Shown piece by piece: positions 1 to 11,797 of a stretch of 64,000 bases of DNA. Position numbers and translations under genes: made by a program. The notes below the pieces were generated by a model, which was not told where the DNA came from, did no database searches, and worked only from the letters and a program-made list of their open reading frames with translations. Origin of the DNA: Paratinospora sagittata (lineage: Eukaryota > Streptophyta > Magnoliopsida > Ranunculales > Menispermaceae); contig CM069598.1 in NCBI GenBank assembly GCA_035771175.1, positions 13,932,539 through 13,996,538 of the forward strand, read 5' to 3'. The stretch's first letter is position 1; every line of letters begins with the position of its first letter.

Positions 1-1703
1 ATTATGTTGGTATATGGTTCAAGAAAATCTCAGTTCAAAATAAAACCATTGTTTGGGTGGCCAACAGAGACAAGCCCCTCACTGCCCACCCAGCTTCCTC
101 AGAATTGAAACTCTTAGAAAATGGTGATCTAGCACTACTGCTCCTCAACAACAATAACAAATCCAAAATCCCAACTTGGTCGACGAATTCCACGTCCAAA
201 GCCTCGAATTCTTCTAAAGTAGTGCTTGGCGATGATGGGAATCTAGTTTTGAAAGATGGATCGGATGACTTGGATCCATCTGAAGTATTATGGCAGAGCT
301 TTGATCATGCCATCGATACATTTCTACATGGTTCAAAGATGGGATATGTTAATCACCGCACCAATGAAACATCGAAGATAACTTCTTAGAGAAATTCCGA
401 GGATCCTGTTCAAGGCATCTTCTCTTTCCAGGCAAACGCAATTGGACAGTATGCCTTGATATGGAATGGAACTCAAGAATATTGGTATACCGGGGTCTGG
501 AATGGACAGCAGTTCCGCAATATTCCTGAGTCACTGCATTCAAATGACGTTATGAATTTAAGCTACATATCAAACAAGAATGAGAGTTATTTTACCTATA
601 ATTATTATGAAAAATCCCTGGTTTCTATAATTAAGTTGGATTTGTTTGGGCAAATGGGGACTTTCTTATGGTTGGATATGTGGAGCTTGTTTTGGCGTCA
701 ACCGACACAATGTCATGTTTATGGTTTGTGTGGGAATTTTGGTGTTTGCTCCGAGAATGGCTCTCCTGTATGTCGATGTTTGCCTGGTTTTGAAGAATGC
801 TCTTGGAAAGATTGGCACTTGCTTGATTATTATGGTGGATGTGTGAGGAAAATCCTTTTGCAATGTGGAGAAAAGCACAGCTTTTTGAAGATGCAACATA
901 AAAATTCCCATGAACACACAAACTTTGGCAGGTATTCACAGTGCGGAAGAGTGTAAATAAGCTTGTTTGAACAACTGTTCTTGTAGTGCTTGTGCTTACA
1001 ATGGCACTTGTTTGGCATGGTATGAAACTATGCTAAACATAGGGCAACTAGAGAGTGGAGGAGATGATTTATTCATCAGAGTTGCTGCTTTGGAGGTTTT
1101 GAATTCAGGGGGTACAAAGAATACTTCAACTGTTTGGATTTCGGTAGGAGCAATATCAGGGTTCATAGTACTAATTGTGGCAATCGCTTTGGTACTAATT
1201 ATCTGCAAAAGGAGGAAGAAGAAGAGAACCATCAACAATAGAACAACTTTACGGACAATGTTGGATGATGAGGGCACTCAAGGGTCAATGTTCAATCTGT
1301 ATTCATTTCTAACAGCATTCCAATACAAAGACTTGAAAGTTGCAACCAAGAATTTCTCAGAGAAGTTGGGTGGGGGTAGTTTTGGTACTGTGTTCAAAAG
1401 GAAATTACCCGACTCAACTCTCATTGCTGTGAAGAAACTCGAAGGTTTCAGCCAAGGCGAAAAGCAATTCCGAAGTGAGGTGAGCACTATTGGGTTAATC
1501 CAACATGTTAATCTCGTTCGCCTACGCGGTTCTGTTCTAAAAGAGCTAAAAGAATTTTGGTCTATGACTTCATGCCAAATGGTTCTCTAGACTCGCATTT
1601 ATTTCACGAAGATGAGTCATGAATGTTGAACTGGAAGACAAGATACCAAATTGCAAATGGGACGGCAAGAAGGTTGGCTTATCTCCATGACAAATGCAGA
1701 GAC
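1..1703 (+). pseudogene. G-type lectin S-receptor-like kinase pseudogene (copy A), 5' part
   Basis: This is a broken paralogue of the intact kinase gene at 30844-33324; base 1 corresponds to about base 31055 there, so roughly the first 70 codons lie outside the window. It shows the bulb-type lectin domain (WVANRDKP, WQSFDH), EGF-like cysteines (CHVYGLCGNFGVC), PAN module, membrane segment (GFIVLIVAIALVLIIC) and the kinase start with glycine loop GGGSFGTVF. Lesions seen directly: a small insertion near 87, a TAG where the intact gene has TGG (388), a frameshift near 893, a TAA near 957, a one-base deletion near 1530, and TGA for CGA near 1620. The reading frame stops for good at 1703, where a copia element is inserted just before the catalytic loop. 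The many lesions outside the insertion show it is dead independently of the transposon. Confidence 0.93.
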
Positions 1704-2082
1704 TGTTGTGGCGTGCAGAATCGTGGTAAAGCATGAAAGAAAAAATAAGACAACAAATTTAACGTGGTTCGACAAATTGCCTACGTCCACGGAAGGCAGC
1801 AAACTTGTATTACTTCACCCTTAGGTAGATCTTACAGATTGGATCTCTTGAATTAGATCTTTTAGAATAGATCTCAAAGGAATAGATCTCACTGAACGTG
1901 ATTTTCAAGATCAAAGTGAGGCTCTATTTATAGGAGTAATCATGAGATTTTCGTAATTAAAATAATATTTTTTAATATATTTTTATCAAATAACACGGCG
2001 CAACCGAGTTGGTGGGTTGGTGGCCGCCCTCGTGGGCGGCCACCAGCCCTTCTCTTTGTATTCAAAAGGGGTGGACCCCATA
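1704..2082 (-). repeat. 3' LTR of the copia element
   Basis: This matches 6884-7256 in the same orientation, including the block of AGATCT-rich repeats and the pair GAGTTGGTGG / GGGGTGGACCCC. It differs by many substitutions, lacks one AGATCT-type unit present in the other LTR and has an extra GC-rich stretch around 2025-2045. The LTRs have therefore diverged well beyond a very recent insertion. The inner end reads CCCCATA where the other LTR has CCCCACA. Confidence 0.9.
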
Positions 2083-2100
2083 AATCTCCACCTCCACCTC
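2083..2100 (-). other. Polypurine tract of the copia element
   Basis: Read on the minus strand, a purine-rich stretch (GAGGTGGAGGTGGAGA) sits directly upstream of the 3' LTR, the expected place for plus-strand DNA priming in an LTR retrotransposon. Confidence 0.75.
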
Positions 2101-2189
2101 ATGTGAAACAAGGCTTCTCCATACCTGCAATCCCTCTACAGATAGCAAGCTTCATTCAAAAAACTGTTGCTGCCTCCATTAATGCCCTT

Positions 2190-5100
2190 AGGAACTCCGA
2201 GCTCGTGAGATGTTGATCAAGTCCAAATAATGTGGGAACTTGATCCCTGTAACCACCTTTGTAAGCATATCTGCGGGGTTATCTGCAGTCTTGATCTTTT
2301 ACAGAAGAATACTCCATTCTTCTACTATTTCTCGAACAAAATAAAAACGAACATCAATATGCTTCGTTCAACTGTGATGAACTTGGTTCTTTGCCAAACA
2401 AATGGCACTCTGGCTGTCGTGGAAAACTTCAACATTCTTCTGCACAATTTCCAAGTCTTTAGTCAATCCATGAAGCCATATTGCTTCCTTGAAAGCTTCC
2501 GTTACTGCCATGTACTCTGCCTCTGTAGTAGACAAAGCAACTGTTGATTGTAGTGTTGATCTCCAACTCATTGGTCCTCCTGCCATAGTGAAAACATAAC
2601 CAGTAGTAGATCTGCGCTTGTCAAGATCTCCAGCATAGTCCGAATCCACATATCCGACTAGATGCTTACAACTTTTCGTATCTCTCTCAAACTTTAAACC
2701 AATATCCACAATACCATGAATATACCGTAGAATCCACTTCACTGCTTGCCAGTGGCCTTTACTGGGGTTGTGCATGTAACGACTTACCATACTTACAGCA
2801 TGTGAAATGTTAGGTCTGGTACACACCATAGCATACATCAAGGCACTAACTGCATTTGCATATAAAATATTCTCCATTTGCTTCTTCTGATCCTCAGAAA
2901 TTTGGTGACATTGATGAACTTAGCTTGAAATGTGGTGCCAATGGTGTGCTCACAGGTTTTGTGTCATTGCCAATGCCCAAAGTTTGAAGAACTTTCTTCA
3001 AATACTGAGTCTGAGTCAAACAGATTGTACTTTTGGCCCTGTCTCGAGTTATCTCCATCCCGAGAATTTTTCTGGCCTCGCCAAGATCCTTCATTTCAAA
3101 TTCTGAGCTCAATTGAGCCTTCAGCTTGTTGATCTCCACCTTGCTTTTAGATGCGATTAACATATCATTTACATATAAAAACAAGTAGATAAATGTACCA
3201 TCTTGAAGTTTGCGATAGTAGACACAATGATCAAACTGACTCCGGGTATATTTCTACCCTTGGATGAAGCTGTCAAATCACTTGTACCACTGTCTCGGTG
3301 ACTACTTTAGGCCATACAATGACTTGCTCAACTTGCAAGCCCAATTCTCTCTTCCTGGTACTTTGAATCCTTCTGGTTGAGACATATATATCTCCTCTTC
3401 CAAATTACCATGCAGAAAAGCAGTTTTGACATCGAGTTGGGCTAACTCGAAATCAAACTGTGCAACCAAAGCCAATAATATTCGAATTGACAAATGCTTA
3501 ACAACAGGTGAGAATACCTCATTGTAGTCAATTCCTTCCTTCTGAGCGTAGCCTTTTGCTACCAGTCTGGCTTTGTATCGGATACCATTTGTGCTAGGAG
3601 AGCCTTCCTTCTTAGCGAAAACCCATTTGCAGCCAATTGGTTTTTTTCCTTTCGGAAGTGGAACCAACTTCCAAGTCTGATTCTGATGGAGCGATTTCAT
3701 CTCCTCATGCATTGCCATTTTCCACTTATCACTTTCCATACTCTGAATAACATTTTTGTAATTATATGGAATATCATCTCCAGTGACGGGTAATGCATAT
3801 GCAACCATGTCAGTGTACCGAGCAGGTTTGCAGATTTCTCTTCGTGGTCGACTAGTGGCAATTGATTCTGGTTGTTGACTGATGTTTGGTCCTGGAGCCT
3901 CCACCTCAACTGAGATTTCCTCCTCGTGTTCTTCAGGATGGTTGGATATCTCTGTTGACTTGCCAGGAGTTACTGGAATATCTAACTCCACCTGCTGAGG
4001 CAAATCTGGATCTTGATTTTTTTTATCAGAAACTGTATGCTTTAACATCACATTTTCGTCAAAAGTTACATCTCGACTTAGTACAATCTTCTTTGACTCA
4101 GGGTTCCATAGTCGGAAAGCCTTAACTCCTTCACTAAAGCCCATGAAAATTGCTTTCTTGGACCTAGGATCCAGTTTGGATTCCTTCACATGGAAATATG
4201 CAGTGCATCCAAAAATGCGCAGAGAATTATAATCGGAAACGGGTTGTCCAGACCATACCTCCTTGGGAGTTTTGCCATCTAGTACTGTTGCAGGAAGTCT
4301 ATTGATAATATAAGAGGCATATGACAAAGCTTCAGCCCAAAATGCCTTGCTCAATCCAGAATGAGATAACATGCAACGAACTTTATCTACCAAAGTACGA
4401 TTCATGCGTTCAGCAACACCATTTTTTTGTGGCGTGTTTGAGACTGTGAAATGTCTGACAATCCCTTCATTCTCACAAATTTTCTGAAATGGGTCTGACT
4501 TGTATTCTCCTCCATTATCATATCTGAGCCTCTTAATCTTCCTTCCCATTTGGGTTTCTACCATTTTCTTCCATATAAGAAAGATATCGAGCACTTCATC
4601 TTTATGGTTCATGGTATAAACCCAAACATAGCGTGAGAAATCATCAATAAAAGTAACAAACCAACGTTTGCTTCCCAATGAAGCATTTTGAGAGGGTCCC
4701 CAAACGTCGGTATGAACATAATCCAATGTTCCTTTTGTCCGGTGGATTGCAGTGCCAAACTTGACTCTCGTCTGCTTTCCTAAGATACAGTGCTCGCAGA
4801 AGTCAAGTTTCCCGATCTTTGCACCTTTCAGAGAACCTTGCTTTATCAAGGTTTGAAGATCCTTCTCTCCAACATGGCCGAGCCGCATGTGCCAAAGTCG
4901 GGAAGTGTCCGATGAGACATCATTAGAACTGGTGCAAGCTGATACACTTTAGATTACTGTGTGTCCGTCAAGGAAATAGATATTTCCTTTCTGAGTAGCC
5001 TTCATGGCCAAGAGTGCTCCACGTACAACCTTCAGAACTCCACCTTCAATGGTTACCTTGTAACCGCTAGAATCAAGGACTCCTAGGGAGATCAGATTTT

Positions 5101-5299
5101 TCTTCAGATCTGGGACATATCTGACTTCCGTGAGCCGTCTTGTTGTACCGTCATGCATCTTAAGGCATATAGATCCAATACCCTTTGTTTGGCAAGTATT
5201 GTTGTTGCCCATGAGCACGACTCCTCCATCGAACTCATCCAATTTGGAGAACCAATGTCGATTCAGACACATATGATAGGAACAGCTGGAATCTAATAT
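2190..5299 (-). pseudogene. Copia pol: protease, integrase, reverse transcriptase, RNase H (degenerate)
   Basis: On the minus strand, the protease-like start DSSCSYHMC follows an in-frame TAG (5300-5302) that separates it from gag; the usual codon there is tryptophan. Next come the integrase zinc-binding region (HCILGKQTRVKF), the catalytic core (HTDVWGP, YDNGGEY, NGVAERMNRTL), and the reverse transcriptase (GCKWVFAKKEG, KTAFLHGNLEEEIYM). A frameshift near 3300 breaks the RT, and the catalytic box reads YVNDML instead of YVDD. RNase H contains [12 protein letters not shown] and [11 protein letters not shown], then a TGA near 2370 in the conserved region before TKHIDVRF. The main uninterrupted piece is 3302-4888. 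The product would copy and integrate the element, but this copy is dead. Confidence 0.92.
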
Positions 5300-6187
5300 C
5301 TATCTATCAGACTGATTGTCTATAGATGAAACGGAGAATGCAGAATCTTCTTCAGCCTTCTGTGCCACATTTGCATCTGTCTTGCCCTTATTTGTACAAT
5401 CTTTCTTCCAGTGCCCCTTTTGGTGACAATAGGCACATTCATCCCTTGCAAGACGTTGACGTGATGAAGGTCCTTTTGACTTTAAGCGAGATCGGCCTCG
5501 CCCACTGGATCTATCAGATCTGTTGTTTGCCCTGCCTCTGGATACCGTCAAGGCTTCTAGTGATGCTTCCTTGTTATCGCGCTGGTCCTTCCTTCGATAC
5601 TCATTGTTCACCAAAGCATTTGAAACATCACTGAATTTAACCTCATCTTTACCATATAGAGAATTTGTTGTTAAATGTTCATAGCTTTCAGGCAAAGAGT
5701 TTAACAACAATAGTTCCTTATCCTCATCAAGAGGTTCAACATCAAGATTTAGTAGATCAGCGAGAATCTTGTTGAAATTATCAAGATGCTCGATCATGGG
5801 AGTACCTTGCTTGTACTAAAAACGAAAGAGATTCTTCTTCAGGTAGAGTCGGTTCTCTATGCTTTTTGTCATGTACTTGTCCTCGTGTTTCTTCCAGAAA
5901 CTTGTTGCCATAGTCTCTTTCATGACAAAGTACTTCTGATCTTTTGCTAAACAGAGTCTGATTGTTCCACAAGCTTGACGATTTACAAAATTCCAATCAT
6001 CATCAGACATATCCTTAGGCTTGGTTTCCAAGGCGATATGTGATCCTTCCCGGAATAACAGATCTTGAACTTCTCATTGCCACATGCCAAAGTTGTTGGT
6101 GCCGTTGAATTTCTTCACCTCGAACTTTGCGTTAGACATCGAACTTCTTTGCCAAAGGCTGCTTGTGGTTGGAATTTCCTCCGCCAT
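5300..6187 (-). pseudogene. Copia gag (degenerate)
   Basis: The minus-strand frame starts with MAEEIPTTSSLW at 6187, continues through FNGTNNFGMWQ and has a TGA just after it. It resumes with LETKPKDMSDDDW and is frameshifted again near 5800. The C-terminal part (5300-5797) carries the retroviral zinc knuckle CAYCHQKGHWKKDC, pattern CX2CX4HX4C, that binds element RNA inside virus-like particles. It ends at the in-frame TAG shared with the pol entry. Confidence 0.88.
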
Positions 6188-6430
6188 TAAGACCGAAGAT
6201 ATGTATAACGCCGAAAAGTATTGGAAAAATGATAAACAACTCCAACTAAGCTATATCAATAACTTAGGAGCTGAATCTGCAAAAACTGATTGCACGGTTG
6301 CATCCTGAAAGGTTGAAAATGGTGGAAACGAGTCCGACTTTACTGAAATCAGACGAAAAATTAGCCGAATATGGTTGGTCAACCGAAAATGGATTCGGTC
6401 AACTACAGGGCCGAAAACGGACTGGGCCGG

Positions 6431-6650
6431 GATAAACAGTATCGGGCATGATAAACAGTATTGGGCGGGGATAAATAGCATCGGGTCTGGATTAACAGTA
6501 TCGGGCCTGATTAACAGTATCGGGCCGGAACAGATCTGGGCCGGATGAACTGCGTCGGACCGAAACGGACTGGATCGGGGAGAAACAGTATCGAGGCCGT
6601 GGATGAACAGTGTCCCCTGCTCGGATGAACAGTATTGGGATGAACAACGT
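6431..6650. repeat. 19-20-bp minisatellite in the copia 5' leader
   Basis: Units of the form GATAAACAGTATCGGGC are repeated head to tail, five well-conserved between 6431 and about 6528 and several degenerate ones to 6650. They lie between the primer binding site and gag, in the untranslated leader of the element. Confidence 0.8.
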
Positions 6651-6867
6651 CGGCAAACGTTGTATAGGGCTCAAACTTTGATCGGCTCCTGAGAACTCGT
6701 TTCTTGTCCGTTTCTCTCGCCGTTTATTGCATTGGACTCTTGGAAACAAGAGCTACCTCTACGGGTGATCAGAAAATAGTTCTGATCACTTTTACAGAAC
6801 CTCAAAATTTTGAAGTAGTCTCGAAAAATTCAACAAAGTGTCTGTTTTTCTTCCAAAGCTTCACCTT

Positions 6868-6880
6868 GGCTCTGATACCA
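6868..6880 (-). other. Primer binding site, initiator-Met tRNA
   Basis: The minus strand reads TGGTATCAGAGCC a few bases inside the right-hand (5') LTR. This is the classic plant retrotransposon site complementary to the 3' end of initiator methionine tRNA. Confidence 0.9.
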
Positions 6881-6883
6881 ATT

Positions 6884-7256
6884 TGTTGTGCGGAGTCGTG
6901 GTAAAACATGAAAGAAAAAACAAGACAACAAATTTAACGTAGTTCGACAAATTGCCTGCGTCCACGAGAGGCAGCAAACTTGTATTACTTCACCCTTAGG
7001 TAGATCTTACAGATTGCATCTCTTGAATTAGATCTCTTAGAATAGATCTCAGGAATAGATCTCACAGGATTAGATCTCACTGAACATGATTTTCATGATC
7101 AAAGTGAGGCTCTATTTATAGGAGTAATCAGGGGTATTTTCGTAATTAAAATAATATATTTTAATATACTTTTATCAAATAACACGGCGCAGCCGAGTTG
7201 GTGGAGTTGGTGGCCACCCTCCCTTCTCTTTGTTTTCAAAAGGGGTGGACCCCACA
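6884..7256 (-). repeat. 5' LTR of the copia element
   Basis: Direct-repeat partner of 1704-2082, beginning TGTTGTG and ending CACA in + coordinates. It carries the target duplication GAGAC at its outer edge and the primer site at its inner edge. Confidence 0.92.
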
Positions 7257-7819
7257 GAGACTGTATCATACATTGTGATATCAAGCCAGAGAACATACTG
7301 TTGGGTGCTGATTTCTTTCCTAAAGTGGCAGATTTCGGTCTGGCGAAGCTTGTTGGTCGAGAATTCAGTTGTGTTGTGACTTCTATGAGGGGAACTATTG
7401 GTTATCTTGCACCGGAATGGTGTTCGGGTAAGGCTATCACTACCAAGGCAGATGCGTACAGCAATGGTATGATGCTTTTTGAGATCATATCAGGAAGAAG
7501 AAATTTGAAGCGATCTAAGGATGGGAAGGTTTGGTACTTCCCTACTTGGGCATCAAACAAATTAGCAGAGGGACAAGATGTGATTTCATTGCTAGATAAC
7601 AGGTTGGGAGGCAATGCAAATGTTGAAGAACTTACAAGAGCTTTCAAAGTAGCTGGTTGGTGCATCCAAAAAGATGAGGTAAATAGGCCAACCATGGGAC
7701 AAGTAGTTCAAATTCTTGAGGGACTCTTAGAGATCACTTATCCACCAATCCCAACTAATCTTCAAGCTTTTGTGGAGAATGAGGAAACCGTAAATTTCTT
7801 CCCAGAAACTCCAACTTAA
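7257..7819 (+). pseudogene. Kinase pseudogene copy A, 3' part
   Basis: The kinase frame resumes after the copia insertion with IIHCDIKPENILL, ADFGLAK, GYLAPEW and the C-lobe to the stop TAA at 7817-7819. It is nearly identical to 32767-33324 of intact copy B. Small changes include D to G after ILL, Tyr to Asn in the usual VYSYG segment, and E to K near the end of the C-lobe. On its own this part would be open, but it cannot be expressed in frame with the 5' part. Confidence 0.93.
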
Positions 7820-8453
7820 TTGAAGATTACAAGCTATGATAACATTAAGACTGTTAGTAATTAAAATGCAATTATAGTTTCATAAATTTCATATTATATG
7901 AGATGCATGAGTTGATAGATATGACATATGACAATATACGTGTATTTTAATTTGTTTTAACTTCGCATTGTAATTTTTATTTGATATGTTTTAATAGAAG
8001 ATTAAGGATAATAAAGAAGCAAGGCAAAAATCAAAAAGAGAGAGCAATCGGTTAACTGACTCTCTTCATACAGAGGGGCCAAGTCATTTAATACGTGAAC
8101 CAATAATCTTCTCGTCTATTTTTAAATGTATCATCTAAAATAAGTAGTGAAATTTCAAACAAAAAAAAGTTAAGTAAAAAGAAACTTTCACTAACTATTT
8201 TAGCGATCCGATGATATATAGTCCTTAATTACTCACAATATCAATAAATGATATACAAAAATTCTGTATTCAATTAACTACGATGTCTCTAACTATGTAA
8301 GTTTATGAAAAATTAATCATTTAATCTGAAGAATTTCATTTTTTGATTTCAATAATATGTTACAGATAAATATAAACTCAATCTTAAAAGGAAAGTGGAA
8401 CAACCTCTATATCTGGATTTGATGAATGCATTAATACTCTACATTTGAAAGTC
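7820..8453 (+). repeat. Duplicated 3' flank of the kinase gene
   Basis: AT-rich non-coding DNA that aligns with 33325-34006 downstream of intact copy B, with small insertions and deletions. A third, more diverged version starts near 57810. It shows that gene plus flank were duplicated as one segment. A possible polyadenylation signal (AATAAA in GGATAATAAAG) lies near 8010. No coding sequence is seen. Confidence 0.85.
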
Positions 8454-8467
8454 AATGACAATGTGAA

Positions 8468-8641
8468 CCAACAAGTGATAGTTCAGTTGGTTGAAGAATT
8501 GAGTATAAGTGAGGTTGAGGTTCAAGTCTTGAGTTCGAACTTGAATGTGCCCCCATTTATCTACTCCTGTTGGGGGGTCAGCCCAAATGCCTCTGTCATG
8601 CCCAAGTTCGAGAGGATTAGTCTTGTCTAAAGGAAAAGAAG
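8468..8641 (+). mobile_element. tRNA-derived SINE, 3' end cut by a gypsy insertion
   Basis: Same element as the complete SINE at 34021-34219. It shows a Pol III A box (TAGTTCAGTTGG) and B box (GAGTTCGAACT) and follows the left target duplication AATGACAATGTGAA (8454-8467). The last 25 or so bases and the right duplication are missing because a gypsy LTR begins at 8642. Confidence 0.8.
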
Positions 8642-9630
8642 TGTAACCCCCTGAAAAAGAAAAGAGATTTCAAACATAATCCTCAAATCATGCCGGACAT
8701 CTCGTCGACATCTCGCCGACATCTCACCTGGATTCTCGCCGGAAATCTTGCCGACATCTTGGCTGAAATCGCGTCTCGCTCTCTCTAAACCCAATTGCAC
8801 TAGCCTCGCTCTCTCTAAACCAACGCAAAAGCCTCCTCTTCCACTCGAAACCTCTCTCTTCTCTCTTCCTTTCTCCGCCAGTGCACACCGCCGCTCATCA
8901 CCGCCTATGCTCTCTCGCCCTCGCCAGGTTTCTCTCTCAACCCTCTGCTCAAAACCTGAAACCCCATCTCGCCACGAATCTTGTTGCCGCCCCTTCTCTC
9001 TCTTCTCCGCCACAGATGTCGCCTCCCTTTCTCTATCTCTTCTCCGCCATCCGCCATTTTCCCCAGCCCTCGCCTCGCCTCTGATCTCTCGCGTCCGATC
9101 TCTCTCCTCCGATCTCTCGATCTCTTGCTCTCTCGCTTCCGATCTCTCGCCCTCGCTCTCAATTTCTCTCTCTCTCTCTAAAACCAGTTGCACTCTCTCT
9201 CTTCCCTTTTCTCTCTCCCTCCCTTGTTTTGTTTTTTTTAACCAAGTGTTATTATTATTTTTTAGCAACCAAGATATTATATAATATATATATATATATA
9301 TCATGCATACAATACCACATATAATATATTAGATTATGGTATATCATATTATATTACCCATCTTAGCACCCATATTATACTACCATCTTAGCACCCAATA
9401 TCATATTATATTACCTATCTAAGCATCCAATGTCATATTATAATATCATATTTTATTACACATATATTATGCATTCTATAATGAAACACCCAATATCATA
9501 TTATAATATCATATTATAGTACATATATATCATGCATTCTATCATCTCGATTTTCGGTGATATTTTTATATAAAATTAAAATAATCATTATTTTACTTGA
9601 AAATTAAGTTTTGAAAACAGGGGTGTTATA
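8642..9630 (+). repeat. Left LTR of the outer gypsy, shortened
   Basis: Starts TGTAACC and ends GGGGTGTTATA just before the primer site. It is rich in TCTCGCC and CTCTCT tracts followed by AT-rich repeats with ATATCATATTATA units. Compared with the right LTR it lacks about 1.2 kb: 9541/9542 joins what is 20515 and about 21735 in the other copy. Open frames within it (8627-9304 and others) are low-complexity shadows. Confidence 0.85.
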
Positions 9631-9633
9631 GTT

Positions 9634-9645
9634 TGGTATCAGAGC
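9634..9645 (+). other. Primer binding site, initiator-Met tRNA (outer gypsy)
   Basis: TGGTATCAGAGC lies three bases downstream of the left LTR end, matching the initiator-Met tRNA 3' end. The sequence from here to 10433 is non-coding leader with no recognised feature. Confidence 0.9.
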
Positions 9646-10433
9646 TTTAGGCTTCAGATCATGGGAAGTATTACAACAAATTTTGAGAAGTTTAGTATCA
9701 GTGAGTAAGTATCAAATAGTTATGAGATTAGAGTTCAACTTGAGCTAGATAAATATGCCAATTATAAACTTTATAACGTAATATCGAGAATGAAAGTACA
9801 GTGGGTCTAACAAATTCAAAGCTTTTAGGACATCGGTTAGAGACAAGAACTTGTATGAAAATTGTTTGGTTAGAATCTGAGATCAGGATGAATCCTTTAC
9901 TCTTGGTTCCAAAGCGGTATGGGACGTGGAGGAATTTAAGGGTATTTGAGGAGTCTTGATCTTGGAGACTAGCAGGCCATGTTTGGTGAATGACTAATAA
10001 CTCTGGACGAGCTTGTATCGCTACGTTCAACTGGTATGGGACTGCTTGGACATAGTGGGTACCTGGGAAGCCTTAGTTGGTTGGACATTTACGCATTGTT
10101 TGGGTGTATTGAAGTTTCCTTGTGGAAGTTTATATCACCGGGCTAGAGTGGTATGGGACACTTGAATACGGAGGGTATAAGTGAAAGTTTGGGAATTTTC
10201 TTTATACCATTGTTGTGTGGTATGTTGTTTGTTTGTTTGTTTGTCTTGTTTACATGTATCAAAACCAAATCCTGTACCCTGTGGCAGTCATGGATTGTCA
10301 AAATTTTATAAAACCTAGAAACTGAATCAATAGGATCATTTTATTTTTGAGAACTTAGAATTCTGAATCTAGAGTCACCCTAATGGGATATAATTATCTC
10401 ATGTAGTACTAAAGATGAGTTGAAATTTTATAG

Positions 10434-11515
10434 ATGGCTGCACCTTGAAGAATAAACACAAGGTCTGTGAGTGATCTCATAAGGGACACTGAACCAGCTG
10501 TGCAGACACAATCGACATCCGAATCTCAGCCGACGGAGCAAGAACATGCAAATCAAACAGCAAATGTTGACTCTACTGGAACAGAGAATGTCCGACCTAC
10601 AGCAGTTCCAACCACTGGAATTGTTTTGGGACCAAAGATGATGGCTGAATTTGTGAGGCAAGTCGTGGAACAGGTGACCAGACAGATGCCTCAACCTCAA
10701 CTGAATCCAACAATTGTGGTGCAGAATGAACCAGGAACTCGAAACATCAGGAGACCTGAAGAAAAGGAATTGGCAGATCAATTGAAAGACTTCCAACGTA
10801 TGCATCCTTCAAAATATGAAGGAAAACCAGATCCAAGGGAAGCTGACAAGTGGTTCCAGGAGGTTAAGGAACACTTGGAAGTTCTGGGAGTGACTAGTCC
10901 TAGAATGGTGGCAATTGCGGCTCACCAATTCATAGGTGAGACCAAACATTGGTGGAGAATGATTAAAGAAAGTCCTTTAGTGGACGTGAACACTATGACC
11001 TGGGTGACTTTTGATGAAATATTTTATGATAAATTCTTCCCAAGGTGAATAGAAAAGAATTACAATCTGAATTTGTGAGGCTGATACAGAGGAACATGAC
11101 AGTGGCAGAATATGAGGCTAAGTTTATCAAACTTTCCAGATTTGCTCGTGAACTGGTCGTCAATGAACAGATGAAAGCTAGTAGATTTGTAGAAGGTCTC
11201 AAAATGGAGATTAGAAAGGTGGTTGTTCCGATGAATCTGGAGACTTATAAAGAGGTGGTTGAACGAGCTTTGTTGGTCGAAATAGAACTAAACCTACAAG
11301 AAACAATATGGAACAGGAACAAAAGGCCTCAAGGATAGAATTTTGATTACCAGGGTAATCATAATAAGAGACAGAATCTGAATAACTTCGGTGGCAATGG
11401 TAATAATTGGAACAGAAACAAGTTCAACAATGGGAACCAGTGGAACAGGGGACAAAATCACAACAACGGATCAGGAGGGTCTAGGCATAATGGTGGACAA
11501 CAGATGCAGCAAAAT
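10434..11515 (+). pseudogene. Outer gypsy gag, N-terminal and central parts
   Basis: ATG at 10434 is followed by a TGA at the fifth codon, then a long frame with the gag core (FQRMHPSKYEGKPDPREADKW, FIGETKHWW, FDEIFYDKFFPR). A frameshift at about 11044 moves to a frame with RLIQRNMTVAEYEAKFIKLS, ending at a TAG near 11336, followed by an Asn/Gly-rich linker. The core is the structural capsid protein typical of plant Ty3/gypsy elements. The frame is then interrupted at 11516 by the nested element; the zinc knuckle resumes at 15896. Confidence 0.88.
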
Positions 11516-11797
11516 TGTGACGCCCCGAAAATTATTTCATCTAGCCCATAACCCAATTGCACTTTGCCCAAACTCTATGCGTTGCCTTGATATGTTTGGT
11601 GTTTCTTTGATGGTTGTGTAATGTTTGTATAGTCGATGCTTGATAATGTATATAAATATGTGTATAATAAATTGTATATGGGTCATGTTAAATTAAATTA
11701 TAATGCATATGTTATTATTTATGCATGGACCCATTAAACCATGAATTGATATGAGTTAGGATTGTTTGAATAAAAGGATAAATTAGAATGAAAATTT
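11516..11797 (+). repeat. Truncated left LTR of the nested gypsy
   Basis: Aligns base for base with 12740-13021, with about four substitutions. The LTR then breaks off and the next base belongs to integrase, so a deletion removed the rest of the LTR, the primer site, gag, protease and RT. Confidence 0.9.

Larger units (their letters stand above)
1704..7256 (-). mobile_element. Ty1/copia LTR retrotransposon, Tnt1/Tork-like
   Basis: A full-length 5.55-kb element lies on the minus strand inside kinase pseudogene A. Two LTRs (TGTTG...CACA) bound it, flanked by the 5-bp target duplication GAGAC (1699-1703 and 7257-7261); the match reaches 7 bp (CAGAGAC) because the LTR end is also CA. An initiator-Met tRNA primer site lies inside the right LTR and a polypurine tract inside the left one. 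The order gag, protease, integrase, reverse transcriptase, RNase H is that of copia, and the RNase H text ([14 protein letters not shown]) resembles the Tnt1/Tork group, which is recalled rather than searched. The coding region has several stops and frameshifts, so it is not autonomous. Confidence 0.95.

Noticed and set aside
2230..2547. Plus-strand 105-codon frame
   Set aside because: It is antisense to copia RNase H, whose motifs are clear on the minus strand.
8627..9304. Arg/Glu-rich and Ser/Pro-rich long frames on both strands (also 19620-20307)
   Set aside because: They are translations of TCTC/CGCC-rich LTR DNA, present on both strands and in both LTRs; no protein family features.
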